NCBI GenBank assembly: GCA_003999685.1
Contig: CP021227.1
Span: 868,001-932,000 of the forward strand
Source: Taiwanofungus camphoratus
Taxonomy: Eukaryota; Basidiomycota; Agaricomycetes; Polyporales; Taiwanofungaceae
Reading direction: 5' to 3'
DNA: 64,000 nt
Under the pieces are notes generated by a model that was given only the letters and a program-made list of their open reading frames with translations, made no database searches and was not told the origin of the DNA. Below, in pieces: positions 22,753 through 33,288 of the stretch. The position numbers were made by a program, and so were the translations under genes. Position 1 is the stretch's first letter. Each line of letters starts with the position of its first letter.

Positions 22753-25575
22753 TCACACATGAAATGTGATGTTCCATGTCCTAACACATCCATCCGCACC
22801 AGCACCCGCTAGTTGCGAGTCTCCCAGCCAGAAAACACAGGTGATTCCGCCTGGCCCGGCATTCTTGATGGCAATATTGCGCATTGGCTTCTCTACGCTC
22901 CATACGTAGACGTGTGTATCGAGCGAGCCTGACGCGCAATGCTTCCCGTCATTCGTCCATGCTAGTGAGTCGACCCGTGCACTGTGGAACGCCCATCGTG
23001 AAGTGACCGTCTATATTGGCGACACAAAAACATATGGAATAGTGAGTCGTCGATGGACCCCGCATAGGTTTGAGATGCGGTGGCCCTGCTTACCTTCCGT
23101 TCTTTGATATCGAACAAAACAATTTTGCCACTGGACTGCACACACTGATTAACAGATTGCGCGTCTGCAAATAGATCAATATGACTCACATCGCCGGAAG
23201 CCAACAGCGAACCATCCGGAGAGAAGGCTAAAGCACTGACTGTGCCCTTATTGCCCTCTAGCGTTGATACTTCTTTGAGGGTCTTTCCATCCCAGTCATA
23301 CAAGTGGACTTTCTGGTCCTGCGAAGTCAATATGCGATTAGCGAAGGCAGCAGGAGTTAGACGTCACCCCATAGTCGAAACCGAGCGTTAACGTACCTCG
23401 CCTCCGATGGCTAGCACCGAGTTCACAGCTGAGACAGCACTGGTTGCGAACTTCGGTTTGAGTTCGAAGACTTTCTGATTCGAGCGGATAGCTTCGACGC
23501 CATCTGCCTCCACTACAAACACAGTGGAGTCACTGGCGGTAGCAACAGCCTTGGGCTGCGAAGCTGTCGGACATACGGCCGGTCTACGAGTGATGACCTG
23601 AATATCATCCGCGCAGGACAAGGGACTACCAGACTACTCACACGAAGCTCTTGCCACTATCGTCGATCTCTCTCAGTCGGTCATCGTACCCGATAGAATA
23701 TACTGAACCATTTGTGGCGGTCGCGAGGTCGGAAACAAGGCCTGAGTGGCCTTCTCCCTCAAGGTAAGAGTATGAGGAATCAAAGGCGAGAATACGACCA
23801 TCTGCGGTGCCCGCAAGGAAGGTCTTGGGTTTGGAGGAAGTCGCTGCAGTGATGGATCCTTGCGGACCCTAATGCCATACCACTCAATCGTTATGGACAA
23901 AGGCATTGTGAATACTGGAGAGGGCGTAACACTTACAAAGAGGACCCGAGCCGGCTTATCTCCTATTCTCTTGTCAAACACATTCAGAGCGCCTGACATC
24001 GAGAGCGAGACAATATCGTCTCCACTAGTCCAGGCATTACCGACTTGCTGGTGGTTAACACCCGATCCTAGGGTCCAGACGCTGACAGCCTTGCGAGACT
24101 CGACGTCCCCTGTTTAGAAATTAGACAAGAAGCGGTCTCTCGGCAGGCCCCGGGAGATCGACTCAATACGTACAAAGTTTCACTGTATAATCCACAGACG
24201 ACGTGACCAGTGACTTGCTGTCCGGACTCCAGTTGCAAGCATACTAACGTACACCATAAATCGCCTCAGACCTATCATCTCAAGTCCTACTTACTATGCT
24301 TCCAGAATGCGGGCTGTCTGTGAATTCATCAAGAGTATCACCAGTCTTCCCATCGTACAAGAATATCTTGGCGTCTGAACCAACGCTGGCAAAATGATCA
24401 CCGGATGGCGCATACCGGACGTCTTGAACAAATTTGGCATGGGTCTTGATGATCTGCAGAAGCGGTGAGTCATATCCATTACAAAGAAATACGATGTACC
24501 TTGTCAAACTTGAACGGTACACCTACAGATAAGGTATAGATTATCAGAAAATACGCCTTCGAACAGTCACTCGACATATGAACCTTGGTGAAAGACAATC
24601 GTGCTATCGTCGGCTGCGGTAGCAGCACGGAAAGGTCTTTGATGTCTGATGGAAACCGCATTGATACTCTACAAACGCACACATTAAATTCTCGATCAGC
24701 GAAAAACGCAGCGATGGCACAGATGGAGTTCACAATACCTTGGAATGTCCAGAGATCTCACCTGTCGAGGATCCCGAGTCCATCATAAAGGCATGACCAA
24801 GCCTAGACGATGAAATCAGCCATTTAACAACGCAAATTGGCCATGTTGGCATGATACGGCCCGTGGTGGTGAAAGTATTGGATGGTGATGAGTATTTACG
24901 GGTGCAATCAATTGAGGTTCATTATAATGGCATCCGGCAAAGCAATGATAGACTCTTCTTTCGGATGAGTCGAAAGACTTACTTGTCTCTGCCATCACCG
25001 ACAGCAATTATTCGCTTGCTCTCGCCGTCCCACGCGAGATCCGTTCTTCAGGGAGACCAGAATTAGATATTGGCGCTAAAGAAGCAGCTAGTATAGAGTA
25101 CTGACATACTGCCAGATATGACCTTATACTCTCCCTTGAGGACCTGATCCTCTCCTACGGTATCCCAGATCCGCACTTATACCCTATTAGATCGATCCTG
25201 GCGAATTTAAGCCATCTTACCTGTTCCCGTAGCGTCGGCAGATGCGCAATAATATCCTGATGGAGATATCCTTGCTACGGTAGCGTTCCGTACATGTCCA
25301 GCATAGGTCGTCGCGACTGCAGGGTTCTAGGTAGGTCTCATCTCGCGTGCGTTCAGGCCAGAGGGTCCTGGCCATCGTACCTTCAGATCGCGAATCTAAT
25401 ACAAGATGTGAATCTGTACATGAAGTGCAGACATATTGGAAACAAGCTCTAAACTTACGACAACGGTTCGCCCATTAGTGTAGACTATCTTCTCACCGCT
25501 CGCACTAAGTTTAATGGATTCTCCCCGCACAGTGGCAGGATTGCATGGATACAGATCCCCTTTCTTGAACGACAT
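22753..25575 (-). CDS. AIP1: AIP1/WDR1, cofilin-assisting WD40 protein
   Basis: Sixteen exons from ATG 25575 to TGA 22753: 25575-25459, 25395-25381, 25326-25221, 25175-25106, 25045-24983, 24802-24739, 24668-24584, 24522-24500, 24453-24295, 24243-24171, 24109-23937, 23868-23642, 23583-23397, 23318-23190, 23135-23094, 23010-22753, giving 596 aa, the family length. Two seven-bladed propellers run through it, e.g. VRIWDTVGEDQVLKGEYKVI, RPFRAATAADDSTIVFHQG, GSDAKIFLYDGKTGDTLDEF, NKGTVSALAFSPDGSLLASG and HCASGSLDTHVYVWSVEK. Known role: speeds disassembly of cofilin-decorated actin filaments. Exon 2 has only 15 bases. The join after exon 10 gives VNFVRDVES where the family has VKLWDVE. It needs a donor at 24170, so either the residues diverged or one base is missing there. 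Confidence 0.9.
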
Positions 25576-25986
25576 AAGTTTCGGCTAATTATGCTGTACA
25601 ATGGAGGATGAGCAGTCTGAGCAGTCTGGTTTTGAGTTTGCTACAGCGGTGTCGAGATTGTCTGCAGTGGACCAGTGGCTGCGGTATCTCAGATGTCCCG
25701 ATTTGGCAGGTACCTGCACGATCAGGTGACGATGCGACGCGACGCGTGCATTACTCGCCAATGATCGAGAAAGTTCAACTCGAAAGGTTTCAGTATTTCA
25801 TGCTCCATGCTTCAAGAACGACCTCAAGGCGTCGACACAATTCTTGTTAAAATAATGGCATCAAAGACGCTTGTCTTGAGCGGTAGCCAGAACAACATAC
25901 GAAGTACTTCCAAACAACGGAGGCACGGCAGGGAAACTCAAACAAATACTAGGTGAGATCTAGCATACATAGCTGGCGATTAGAAC
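25576..25986. other. Intergenic, MAD3 3' end to AIP1 start
   Basis: 411 bases upstream of AIP1 and downstream of MAD3 (both minus). Presumed AIP1 promoter by position. Confidence 0.45.
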
Positions 25987-27504
25987 CTAATCCTCAAGAG
26001 GCTTCTCGTCGGCACCATAGTTCTTGAAAGGATCCTTCCTGAGCGCTTCTGCCTCTGTCAGACCCAACCCATCTCTCCGAGGTCCAATGGCTTTCGGCTT
26101 CATGATTGTCCCGGACACGACAGATGTTGAAGTGGAGGGTGTCGCGGGCTGAAACATTGAGACATTAGAACATAGATCCTGGAATATATAAGATATTGTC
26201 AGATATACCTCTTCGTCCCGGAACGGAACAAACTTGGGTGTAGACGGCAGAGTAGGCGACCTGTCGTCGTTGTCCGCACCGTCATCTCGAAACACAACCA
26301 CCGCACTTTTTGCCTTCTCGCTCTTTTTTACCATAGGAACAGGAGGCGGTGGCATCTCTGTTTCCACCGCCTGCCCGGGCTCAGGATCTCTGTAGACAGC
26401 AATCCTCGGTGCCGACACCGTAGATGCTGCCCTCTGTGCGCGCCCGGCTTGCCGCAAGGTGGTGCCTGCGGCCTTCTTGACCTCCGGGATATTCTCCTTG
26501 ATGCGTGATTTGCGAGTGCCAAGCTCTGGCCAGGGTGTCGTTGACGTAGACGGATCATTCTCTGCATCCCCGGACGGATCCACGAAAATATGTAGACGTG
26601 CGTTTGGACGCGATGGGTTTGTTGAAGACGATGACGATGACGGAGCACTAAACACATCCTCATTCAAGCTGGGGTTCCTTGTGGGTCCGGAGCGCGCAGT
26701 GCGTGGACGGCCTAACGATGACGGCGCTGGTGGCGCCTCGGCCAGGACGGATCTCCGAGTCGTTGATGTAGATGATGAGACGGACGCGTCAAGTGTGGTG
26801 GGAGGCAGCATGATGGAGGACATCATTCGCTTTTGGAAATCGCGGTGTTTGTTTTCGAGACGTTCCAGGGGGAATGCCTTGCGTGCGATACCCAGGAGGT
26901 AGACCTCATCTGCTTCTGTTCGCCTTTCGACTAGTCAGTGTGGCGAGACGAAGCATCTGCGTGCTACTCGCCTGCTCGCCCTCTCCAGAACCGTGGCGAA
27001 TTCTTCGTACAAAAGCGAGTGGCTCGTCCCAATCTCGTTCACCATGCAGAACTTGTAAATGATAGCAGGCTTCTCTACGTAAGTCGCGTAGAGGACCCAC
27101 AGCTTCAAATATCTCATGTCGCCTCTCCATTTGCCTCCTCGATCGTCCTTCAGTACGCGAGTGGCCTCTTCGAGCAACTCGAGCAGTCCAGACTCAGCAC
27201 TATGACCTTGGGGGTAGTTCTCGACAGTCCAGTACACGAAGCGACAGTATGCTTCCAAGGGGTCATCGTCCTCATCTTCCAGAGCAACTTCAACGTTGAT
27301 CCGATGGCGGTTGCGTGCGGCGGCAAGACGACTCTCTCTTTGTGCATGAGGTGTTGACAGGATGGCAGATAGAGCTGTTACTCTACGTCCCGAAGCGAGC
27401 GGTTGGATGTTCTCCTTGGCAGCCTCGAGCACGTCGCAGTCGACAATAGCTGGCTCGGTGTCATCAAACACATCCGTCATTGTGGTCGAAGAAAGAGAAT
27501 TCAC
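25987..27504 (-). CDS. MAD3: Mad3/BubR1 spindle-checkpoint protein
   Basis: Three exons, 27504-26972, 26923-26209 and 26148-25987, giving 469 aa. An N-terminal KEN box (AAKENIQPL, about residue 30) is followed by the Mad3/Bub1 TPR-like region at about residues 55-215: DPLEAYCRFVYWTVENYPQG, YLKLWVLYATYVEKP, EVYLLGIARKAFPLERLENK, HRDFQKRMM. A second KEN (RIKENIPEV) lies in the middle part. There is no kinase domain, so this is the Mad3 rather than the Bub1 type. Known role: part of the mitotic checkpoint complex; the KEN boxes block APC/C-Cdc20. The first intron (26971-26924) joins the TPR helices only with a GC donor (CAG/GCGAGT). The second intron (60 bases) has no stop and is a multiple of three, so its retention would add 20 residues. 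Met 27480 is an alternative start. Confidence 0.9.
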
Positions 27505-27861
27505 ATTAATCCTACCAGTAAATCAAATAAATAAATAAATAAATGAATAATAAGGACATCTAAGATCTGATTCAATATCTCCGGCATAAGTCGGCATGTG
27601 TTTCCCAACCCGCGACACACAACGCGGGGGCCGTCGACTAGCCATTTGACGGTCGTATAGTCAAATAACCATGACTACTTATGCGATCGGCGGAATGCAG
27701 TGACTATTCTCATGGTCAGTGGGTGTGCCACTAGGTAGTAGTGTGCAGTTGATGTCCTGAACCACGGTATTGTAGAGAATATATAGAATTCCATACAAGA
27801 CAAACAGGATACAGAGTGCGTGAAAGTATAGCTGGGTATCATGGACGAGATATATGGATGC
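27505..27861. other. MAD3 upstream region with AAAT microsatellite
   Basis: About 360 bases upstream of MAD3. A short (AAAT)n run at about 27524-27548 lies just 5' of the start codon. No ORF. Confidence 0.55.
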
Positions 27862-28763
27862 TACGGTCGCCGAGGAGAATCAGGTCATAAACTGAGATTC
27901 TCGTCACAAGTTTCAAGCTCAAGTCGTATGTCGTGTGCTAACCAACCATTTCCCTGGCGGTGAATACCGCTCTCGGTTCAATATCCCTGGCCCTCACCTC
28001 TGCCTATGCGGAGCGGAGGAAACCAGGGAACACGTGCTCTTCGACTGTCCATTCTGGATCAGGACGAAGCGCCAACAGGGTCCTCGTGATCCGCTTCTGA
28101 TGGGGCCCCCTGAACAAAAAGGATGGACCCCGGATGACATCATGGAGTTCCTTCGGCTCAACCCGATGGTCTCCACATTTGACTGGGCAGAGATTCTGGC
28201 AGAATCTCTGCTTGAAGCTGAAGCCGCGCGCACGAGAACGTTCACTCGTGCACGTCTTATGTGTCACACTGTCGGAAGACAAGCGGCCTGGCAGCGGTTC
28301 CATGCGGACCGACATTTAGATCCTAGCATGACCACCGCCCTGGGTGGAAAGTACCGGGATTTCTGTGAGTGGTACGACGCCGAGGCAAAGGCGTTCGAAA
28401 TGTACCATAATTGGATAGACGAGGGGATAGCGGAACCTAGCATCCGCGAAGACCCTCCCGTCTAACCAACAGACAACTGAGGCCCGAAAACTGTAGGGCT
28501 AGACTCAGTTCCTTAAGTGTTTTGCTGACGGAACGGGTTACCGGGCCGAGCAAACACACAGAGCGTGAAAAACGGGTCGGGGTCGGGTATGGCGTCATAT
28601 GGCGACTGTACGCTTCCTGTCAGACTTTGTCGGATTACATGCCCACGCCACATAACGAGGTCACCGAAAACTGTAGGTGTGCCGCTCATGAGGGCGCGGA
28701 TGCCCACTTACTATCATTATCACTCTACATGTACCTACGTCGTATGGAGTATAAACCCGAGGA

Positions 28764-28798
<35 letters not shown>

Positions 28799-29560
28799 CA
28801 AGTTCCGGCCTCTCGGCTGTTTTCTCGGGTCTCATGCATTTCCCGTGCTATTTTTGGTACCCGTGCCTCCCGTGCCATCGGCACACAGCGGCCTTTCTGG
28901 CCGCTCATTGTTCACACCGTCGAGCTCATTGTCTTATCCATTGAGCTCAACACGTAGGAAGGTAATATCTATTTATGTAGCAACTAGTATGTAATGCTAT
29001 TGATTTAGTTCATCGTCAGCAATAGATGCTATTATTCTCTCTGATGATAAGTTGTTTCTGTCAGTGAACATGTCGCTGGAATATTCGCGCTCATCACTAC
29101 GGACAGTGAGGAGCACACTGGCGCCATCGCGAAACAGTGAGCCGCCAGCACCACAGGGTCTAGAGCTGTTTTATGTAAATAATAAATGCCCGAAATCTCG
29201 GAGTCTAATTTGATGGTATATCACCCCAATGTGACTACATCACACATATTCTCGGCACCTCCCGCACTTGGGCAGGCCGCACCTCACCAGCACATAAAAC
29301 TGAAAGACCACTTCTTACACCTTCTTAGACCTCTCAGAGAATTTAAGATAAATAAATAGGTGAGTCTACAATAAAAATCCGCACTCGGAAGATCCTGAAG
29401 CCCTTGGTGAGCAAGTTGGGCCAAATGAGAAGTCAGGCAGGTGACACCGGAATTGGCGTGAGAATTGGTGTTAGCGGCCCCTAGCCGAGGTTCTGGGTTT
29501 CACGTGTTGATTTTGGGACGAGAATCTCAGTTTATGACCTGATTCTCCTCGGCGACCGTA
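27862..29560. mobile_element. Non-autonomous inverted-repeat DNA element with nested LINE
   Basis: A perfect 44-base inverted repeat lies at 27862-27905 and 29517-29560, starting TACGGTCGCCGAGGAG and ending at the same sequence inverted. Each outer end is flanked by TA, which fits the TA target site of Tc1/mariner-type elements. The interior has no transposase. Subtracting the LINE (27925-28793) leaves about 820 bases, a MITE-like size. Inner sequence beyond the 44 bases is only weakly matched. The superfamily is inferred from the TA ends alone. Confidence 0.65.
27915..28803 (+). mobile_element. 5'-truncated LINE with poly(A) and target-site duplication
   Basis: The 10-base direct repeat AAGCTCAAGT at 27915-27924 and 28794-28803 flanks an 869-base insert that ends in about 30 A's (28766-28795). 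The insert codes in one open frame (about 27935-28465, 176 codons) the C-terminal tail of a LINE polyprotein. This has the zinc-knuckle CLCGAEETREHVLFDCPFW (CxCx7Hx4C), typical of Tad1-type non-LTR elements of basidiomycetes, followed by a helical tail ending EDPPV. About 330 bases of 3' UTR follow. Poly(A), duplication and 5' truncation are hallmarks of target-primed reverse transcription. The reverse transcriptase and endonuclease are absent, so this copy cannot move itself. The clean duplication and long A run suggest a recent event. Confidence 0.88.
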
Positions 29561-30565
29561 ATGCTTACCCAGTAAGGACTGCTTGCGCACTTGCATCTAA
29601 GTCCATTTCCTCGTTCGGTGCCGTTGGAAAATTGCTTACAATACGCCTTGATGGCTGCCACTATTTGAGGAGTGTTATGTCTTTGTCTACAGATGTCTGT
29701 CTTCATCATGTATTTGTTCTGCTGCAGTATGTTGAGAGAGACAAGGTTTGCAATGTTGCTTCTGGATGTCTAGGAACCAAGTGACCTTCGGGATGATCAT
29801 GATCTCCATGATGAGATCTCAGACAGTCTGCATGACATAGACTTCAGATATATTACCACAAAGATCAGATATTTGATGTCACCCATGCTTGCTGCTTCCA
29901 TTTTGAGTGATACCAACAAGCAAAGCATATGACATGTGGAGACGACTGCAGTCACGGTCCTCGCGGACCGTTACTACCGATCGTGTCGCGATCATGGGAA
30001 TACTTAGTCATCATGACCTCGGTCATGGTGATGGTCACACGACTAGTCGTAAAAATAACTTGAACAACTAGCCATTCAGTCGTGAAAATAACTTGAACAA
30101 CTAGCCATTCAGTCGTGAAAATAACTTGAACGACTAGTCATAGTCGGCATAACACTGGGGGCTGTGCTGTATATATATGCCTTCTGTGTCCGGCAACTCA
30201 ATCAGAGAGGAGCGAAGCAGGGCTTCCTTGATGTTGTAGTGAGCAGCTTCTGTATATAAAGCTTGTTTACTCACCGCACATTGTAGCGAGACTGTCTCTC
30301 GTTATGACATACCTCTATTATGTCTCACTCCAATATCGGGTCCAGAGGCCATGATAGTAGTCGACATGACAAGATTGAGGGTCGTGCCTAGTCCCGTGCT
30401 CAGATCAGCTGGGTGGAATCAGGTACTGGTGTGCAACGCGCTAAGCAAGACCAAACAGATACTGGCGATCCAACCGGTCCCATAGACTGGACGGCGGGTC
30501 ACTTGAGTGTCCTGTCCTTGTTTCTTCCCCCTATCCGCTTCTCCCCCTTGTCTCATTCCGCCAAG
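29561..30565. other. Accessory DNA before the MFS gene, possible LTR-element relic
   Basis: No gene. From about 29940 to 30400 the DNA looks like a decayed LTR and leader of a retroelement: short palindromes (GTCCTCGCGGAC), a TATATATA box near 30171, TATAAA near 30255, and an abrupt change of texture at about 30410. No second copy lies in the window, so an LTR cannot be proven by pairing. It contains the 33-base tandem repeat listed separately. It is broken and fragmentary; age cannot be judged. Confidence 0.3.
30042..30143. repeat. Tandem repeat, 33-base period, about 3 copies
   Basis: Copies of a unit containing AACTAGCCATTCAGTCGTG followed by AAAATAACTTGAAC repeat with a 33-base period; the second copy is exact and the outer ones diverge. 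CGACTAGTCG-like palindromes occur at the edges. Confidence 0.85.
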
Positions 30566-32921
30566 ATGGCTGACATCGAGAAGAAAGCAAGCAATACAGA
30601 TGAAAAGGTCGAGGATATCAGCCGGGCCATTGAAGCTGCCAGCTCCTCGGCCGACGAGAGGAAGTTGGTGCGGAGACTGGACACCCGTATTATGCCCATA
30701 GTCTGTATTTTGTATCTCTTCGCGTGTAGGTGCTTTTCTTGAGTACATCACATTATAACGCCCTAGTGAACTAAAGTGGATGCATACAGACTTGGACAGG
30801 TCAAACCTGGGAAATGCTCGCTTACAGGGATTGCCGCAAGATACTCTCCACGGCGATCCCACCGGTAATTTATTCCAATGGGTCAACTCGGCGTTCTACT
30901 TTTCGTATGTGCGTATCTCATTGTTGCGCAGCCACTTTTCTCTTCCAAATTGCCACAACAACTATTTACAATTTTTGGTACTCTAGATCTTATGTCAGGT
31001 TCCTGCCACAATCCTCTCCAAGCTCTTTCCTCCTCGGATCTGGATAGGTTGTTTCGCACTGGGATGGGGCATCTGCTCGACATTGATGGTGAGCCTATCA
31101 AATAGCATACCGCTGTATAATCCGCAATAAGCGTGGACAGTCTTCCGCCTTCAACTTTGCCGGACTTGTGGTGGCAAGAATCAGCATGGGCGTCTTTGAA
31201 GCAGGATTTGGGCCTGGTATACCGCTTTATATGTGTTTGTCCTGCCGTCCATCAGATCCAGGCCCACCATCTGATCATTTCAATTTCGCATGTAGCGCTG
31301 TACTATACTAAAGAGGAAATGGGCTTGCGTATGGCGTACTGGTTTGGTTTCGCCGCCGTCGCAGGTGCCTTCGGCGGGCTTATTGCGTACGGAGTGCAGC
31401 ATGCACATGCAGCGATCGCTGACTGGCGACTGTTGTTCATCATTGAGGGAACGCCGACAATCGTGCTGGGAGTCTTGTGCATGCTCCTCCTACCGAATCG
31501 CCCGGAGGAGACGAATTTCTTTAACGAGGAGGAACGCAAGCTTGCTCTGGAACGGATAAATAGAGGACTTAAAGTGGATGTTGGCAGAACTATTAACAAA
31601 AGTATTCATTCCGATTACATGGTTCCATTTATACAAACTCACAAATTTATTCAACAGAACATATCTGGGCTGCTTTCAAAGATTGGAGGGCGAGTATTTT
31701 AGATCTATTGTTCCTTCTGTGCTCATCTCGCTCATGCGTCCCTGCAGATATATGCAGCCGGGGTCATGTATTTTGGAGCGAATTGCGCACTCGCATCGAT
31801 CTCAGCCTTCCTACCTACTATCATTACTTCCTTTGGCTACAGTAAGTCGTTCTGAACCCTTCCTCATCGGGGTCAGATTTAATTCACATGTGCTCTCGCA
31901 GCAAGTGCACGTGCACAACTACTGACTGTGCCACCGTACGCGGCGGCAGCTGTCTTCTTATGCTTGACCTCTTGGTGCTCAGATAGGCTACAGAGCCGTG
32001 GCCTCTTCGTAGCCGCGGTGAGCGCCCTTGGCGGCATTGGCTATGTGTACGCCTTTCCGTCTAAATTGTAGTCGAAAGAATTCTGACCTCTTCCCGCTGC
32101 TGATAGCTTGTTGCTTACTGTGCCTTATAACAACCATATTCGCTACTTTGCAGTGTTCTGCATCACTGCCGGGACATACACAATTATCGGCATCATTATT
32201 GCTTGGTGTACGTCTGACGTTGATTCAGTTTCGGCTCCGGTTTGTTAAGGTTTCTGTCCCATCATGCACCATAGTCTCGCACAATCTGGGTTCAGAGACC
32301 AAGAAGGCGACGGGCATTCCCATGTATATGGCCATTGGTCAGTGTGGCAGCGTTTTGGGTTCGCATATTTACCCATCTACGGATGGGCCGCGATACATGT
32401 AAGCCTTACGATCTTGTCTTATTGAAACGACTTCTCAAGTTCGTGTTATATACAGCAAAGGATTCGCAGGTAAGCTGTTATTCCTCGACAGATAATAGAA
32501 TAGTCTCGGCTCGAACGCCAGACAAGGACCTACTCTGCTCAAATCTTTTCCTGCATGTCGGGCTTGCGAACAAGCTGAGGATCCGCGACCTGTCAGATAC
32601 GTAACGTGTAGTTTGAAGTTGCTAATCCATTTCTTTCAGTCACCTGTGGGCTAGAATTTCTTGCCGCCATAGTAGCAATAGTCCTCTATGTATGAGTCCT
32701 CCTTCTCCAGCTTATTGTACCCTGAATCTGACTGAAATTATAGATCTCCTACCGCTTGGAGAATGCGCGCAAAGACAGGAAATATGGCAAGGTTGATCAA
32801 AATGACACTGTTGATACAACCGAACTGGCGGACAAGGTAGGGTCCGAGTTGCTGGATATTACGTGACCTACTTATGAGTTTCTTTCACCTAGGCACCAAA
32901 CTTCCGTTATATTCCCTGAAT
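30566..32921 (+). CDS. MFS transporter, allantoate permease (Dal5) type
   Basis: Fourteen exons: 30566-30725, 30790-30908, 30987-31088, 31141-31234, 31296-31601, 31658-31689, 31748-31841, 31902-32046, 32107-32207, 32275-32398, 32456-32469, 32640-32689, 32744-32836, 32895-32921, giving 486 aa. It follows the anion:cation symporter pattern: cytosolic N-terminus, VCILYLFAYLDRSNLGNARL, ILCQVPATILSKLFPPRIW, MGLRMAYWFGFAAVAGAFGG, EGTPTIVLGVLCMLLLPNRP with RPEE, a central charged loop, then the second half (YAAGVMYFGANCALASISAF; GIPMYMAIGQCGSVLGS) and a charged tail. Likely 12 spans at the plasma membrane, taking up a small organic anion such as allantoate, ureidosuccinate or a vitamin; the substrate is unproven. 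Exon 11 has 14 bases. Intron 6 (31690-31747) needs a GC donor. The spacing of the later exons was fixed only by frame and family pattern. Confidence 0.84.
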
Positions 32922-33288
32922 AGTTAGTGGATGACCGTCACGAGTTTGCATATTATCTACCCATTTACGTAGCACAGATGAAGCTTGTGTCCAGCTTGTA
33001 ATATTATGAATTTTTGAAGCCGAATTCAAGGATTGTATTGGTACTGTTGAACTGGGAACAGGCTGAGTGGTAGCTGTTCGACTCGGGTGCTTTAACTTCG
33101 TGACCTCTGTCACCTCTTCCCCCGAATGAATTACATAAGCAAGGTGCATAGTGATCTTTTTTCCTCGCCTCCACGGCGAGTCTGCGCACGGTCGACCACC
33201 GTCTTAACACGGTCTCCGCATACCCTTTGTCGTCGTGAAGGTTGGCGAGGATACCCATTGCAAACGCGCACTTGTTCAGAAAGACACC
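32922..33288. other. Intergenic, MFS to Rrm4-like gene
   Basis: 367 bases between genes on the same strand; promoter of the right gene by position. The minus-strand ORFs here do not resemble any family. Confidence 0.5.

Noticed and set aside
28565-28957. Plus ORF running through the poly(A) with a poly-Lys stretch
   Set aside because: It is the LINE 3' UTR and its A tail, not a gene.
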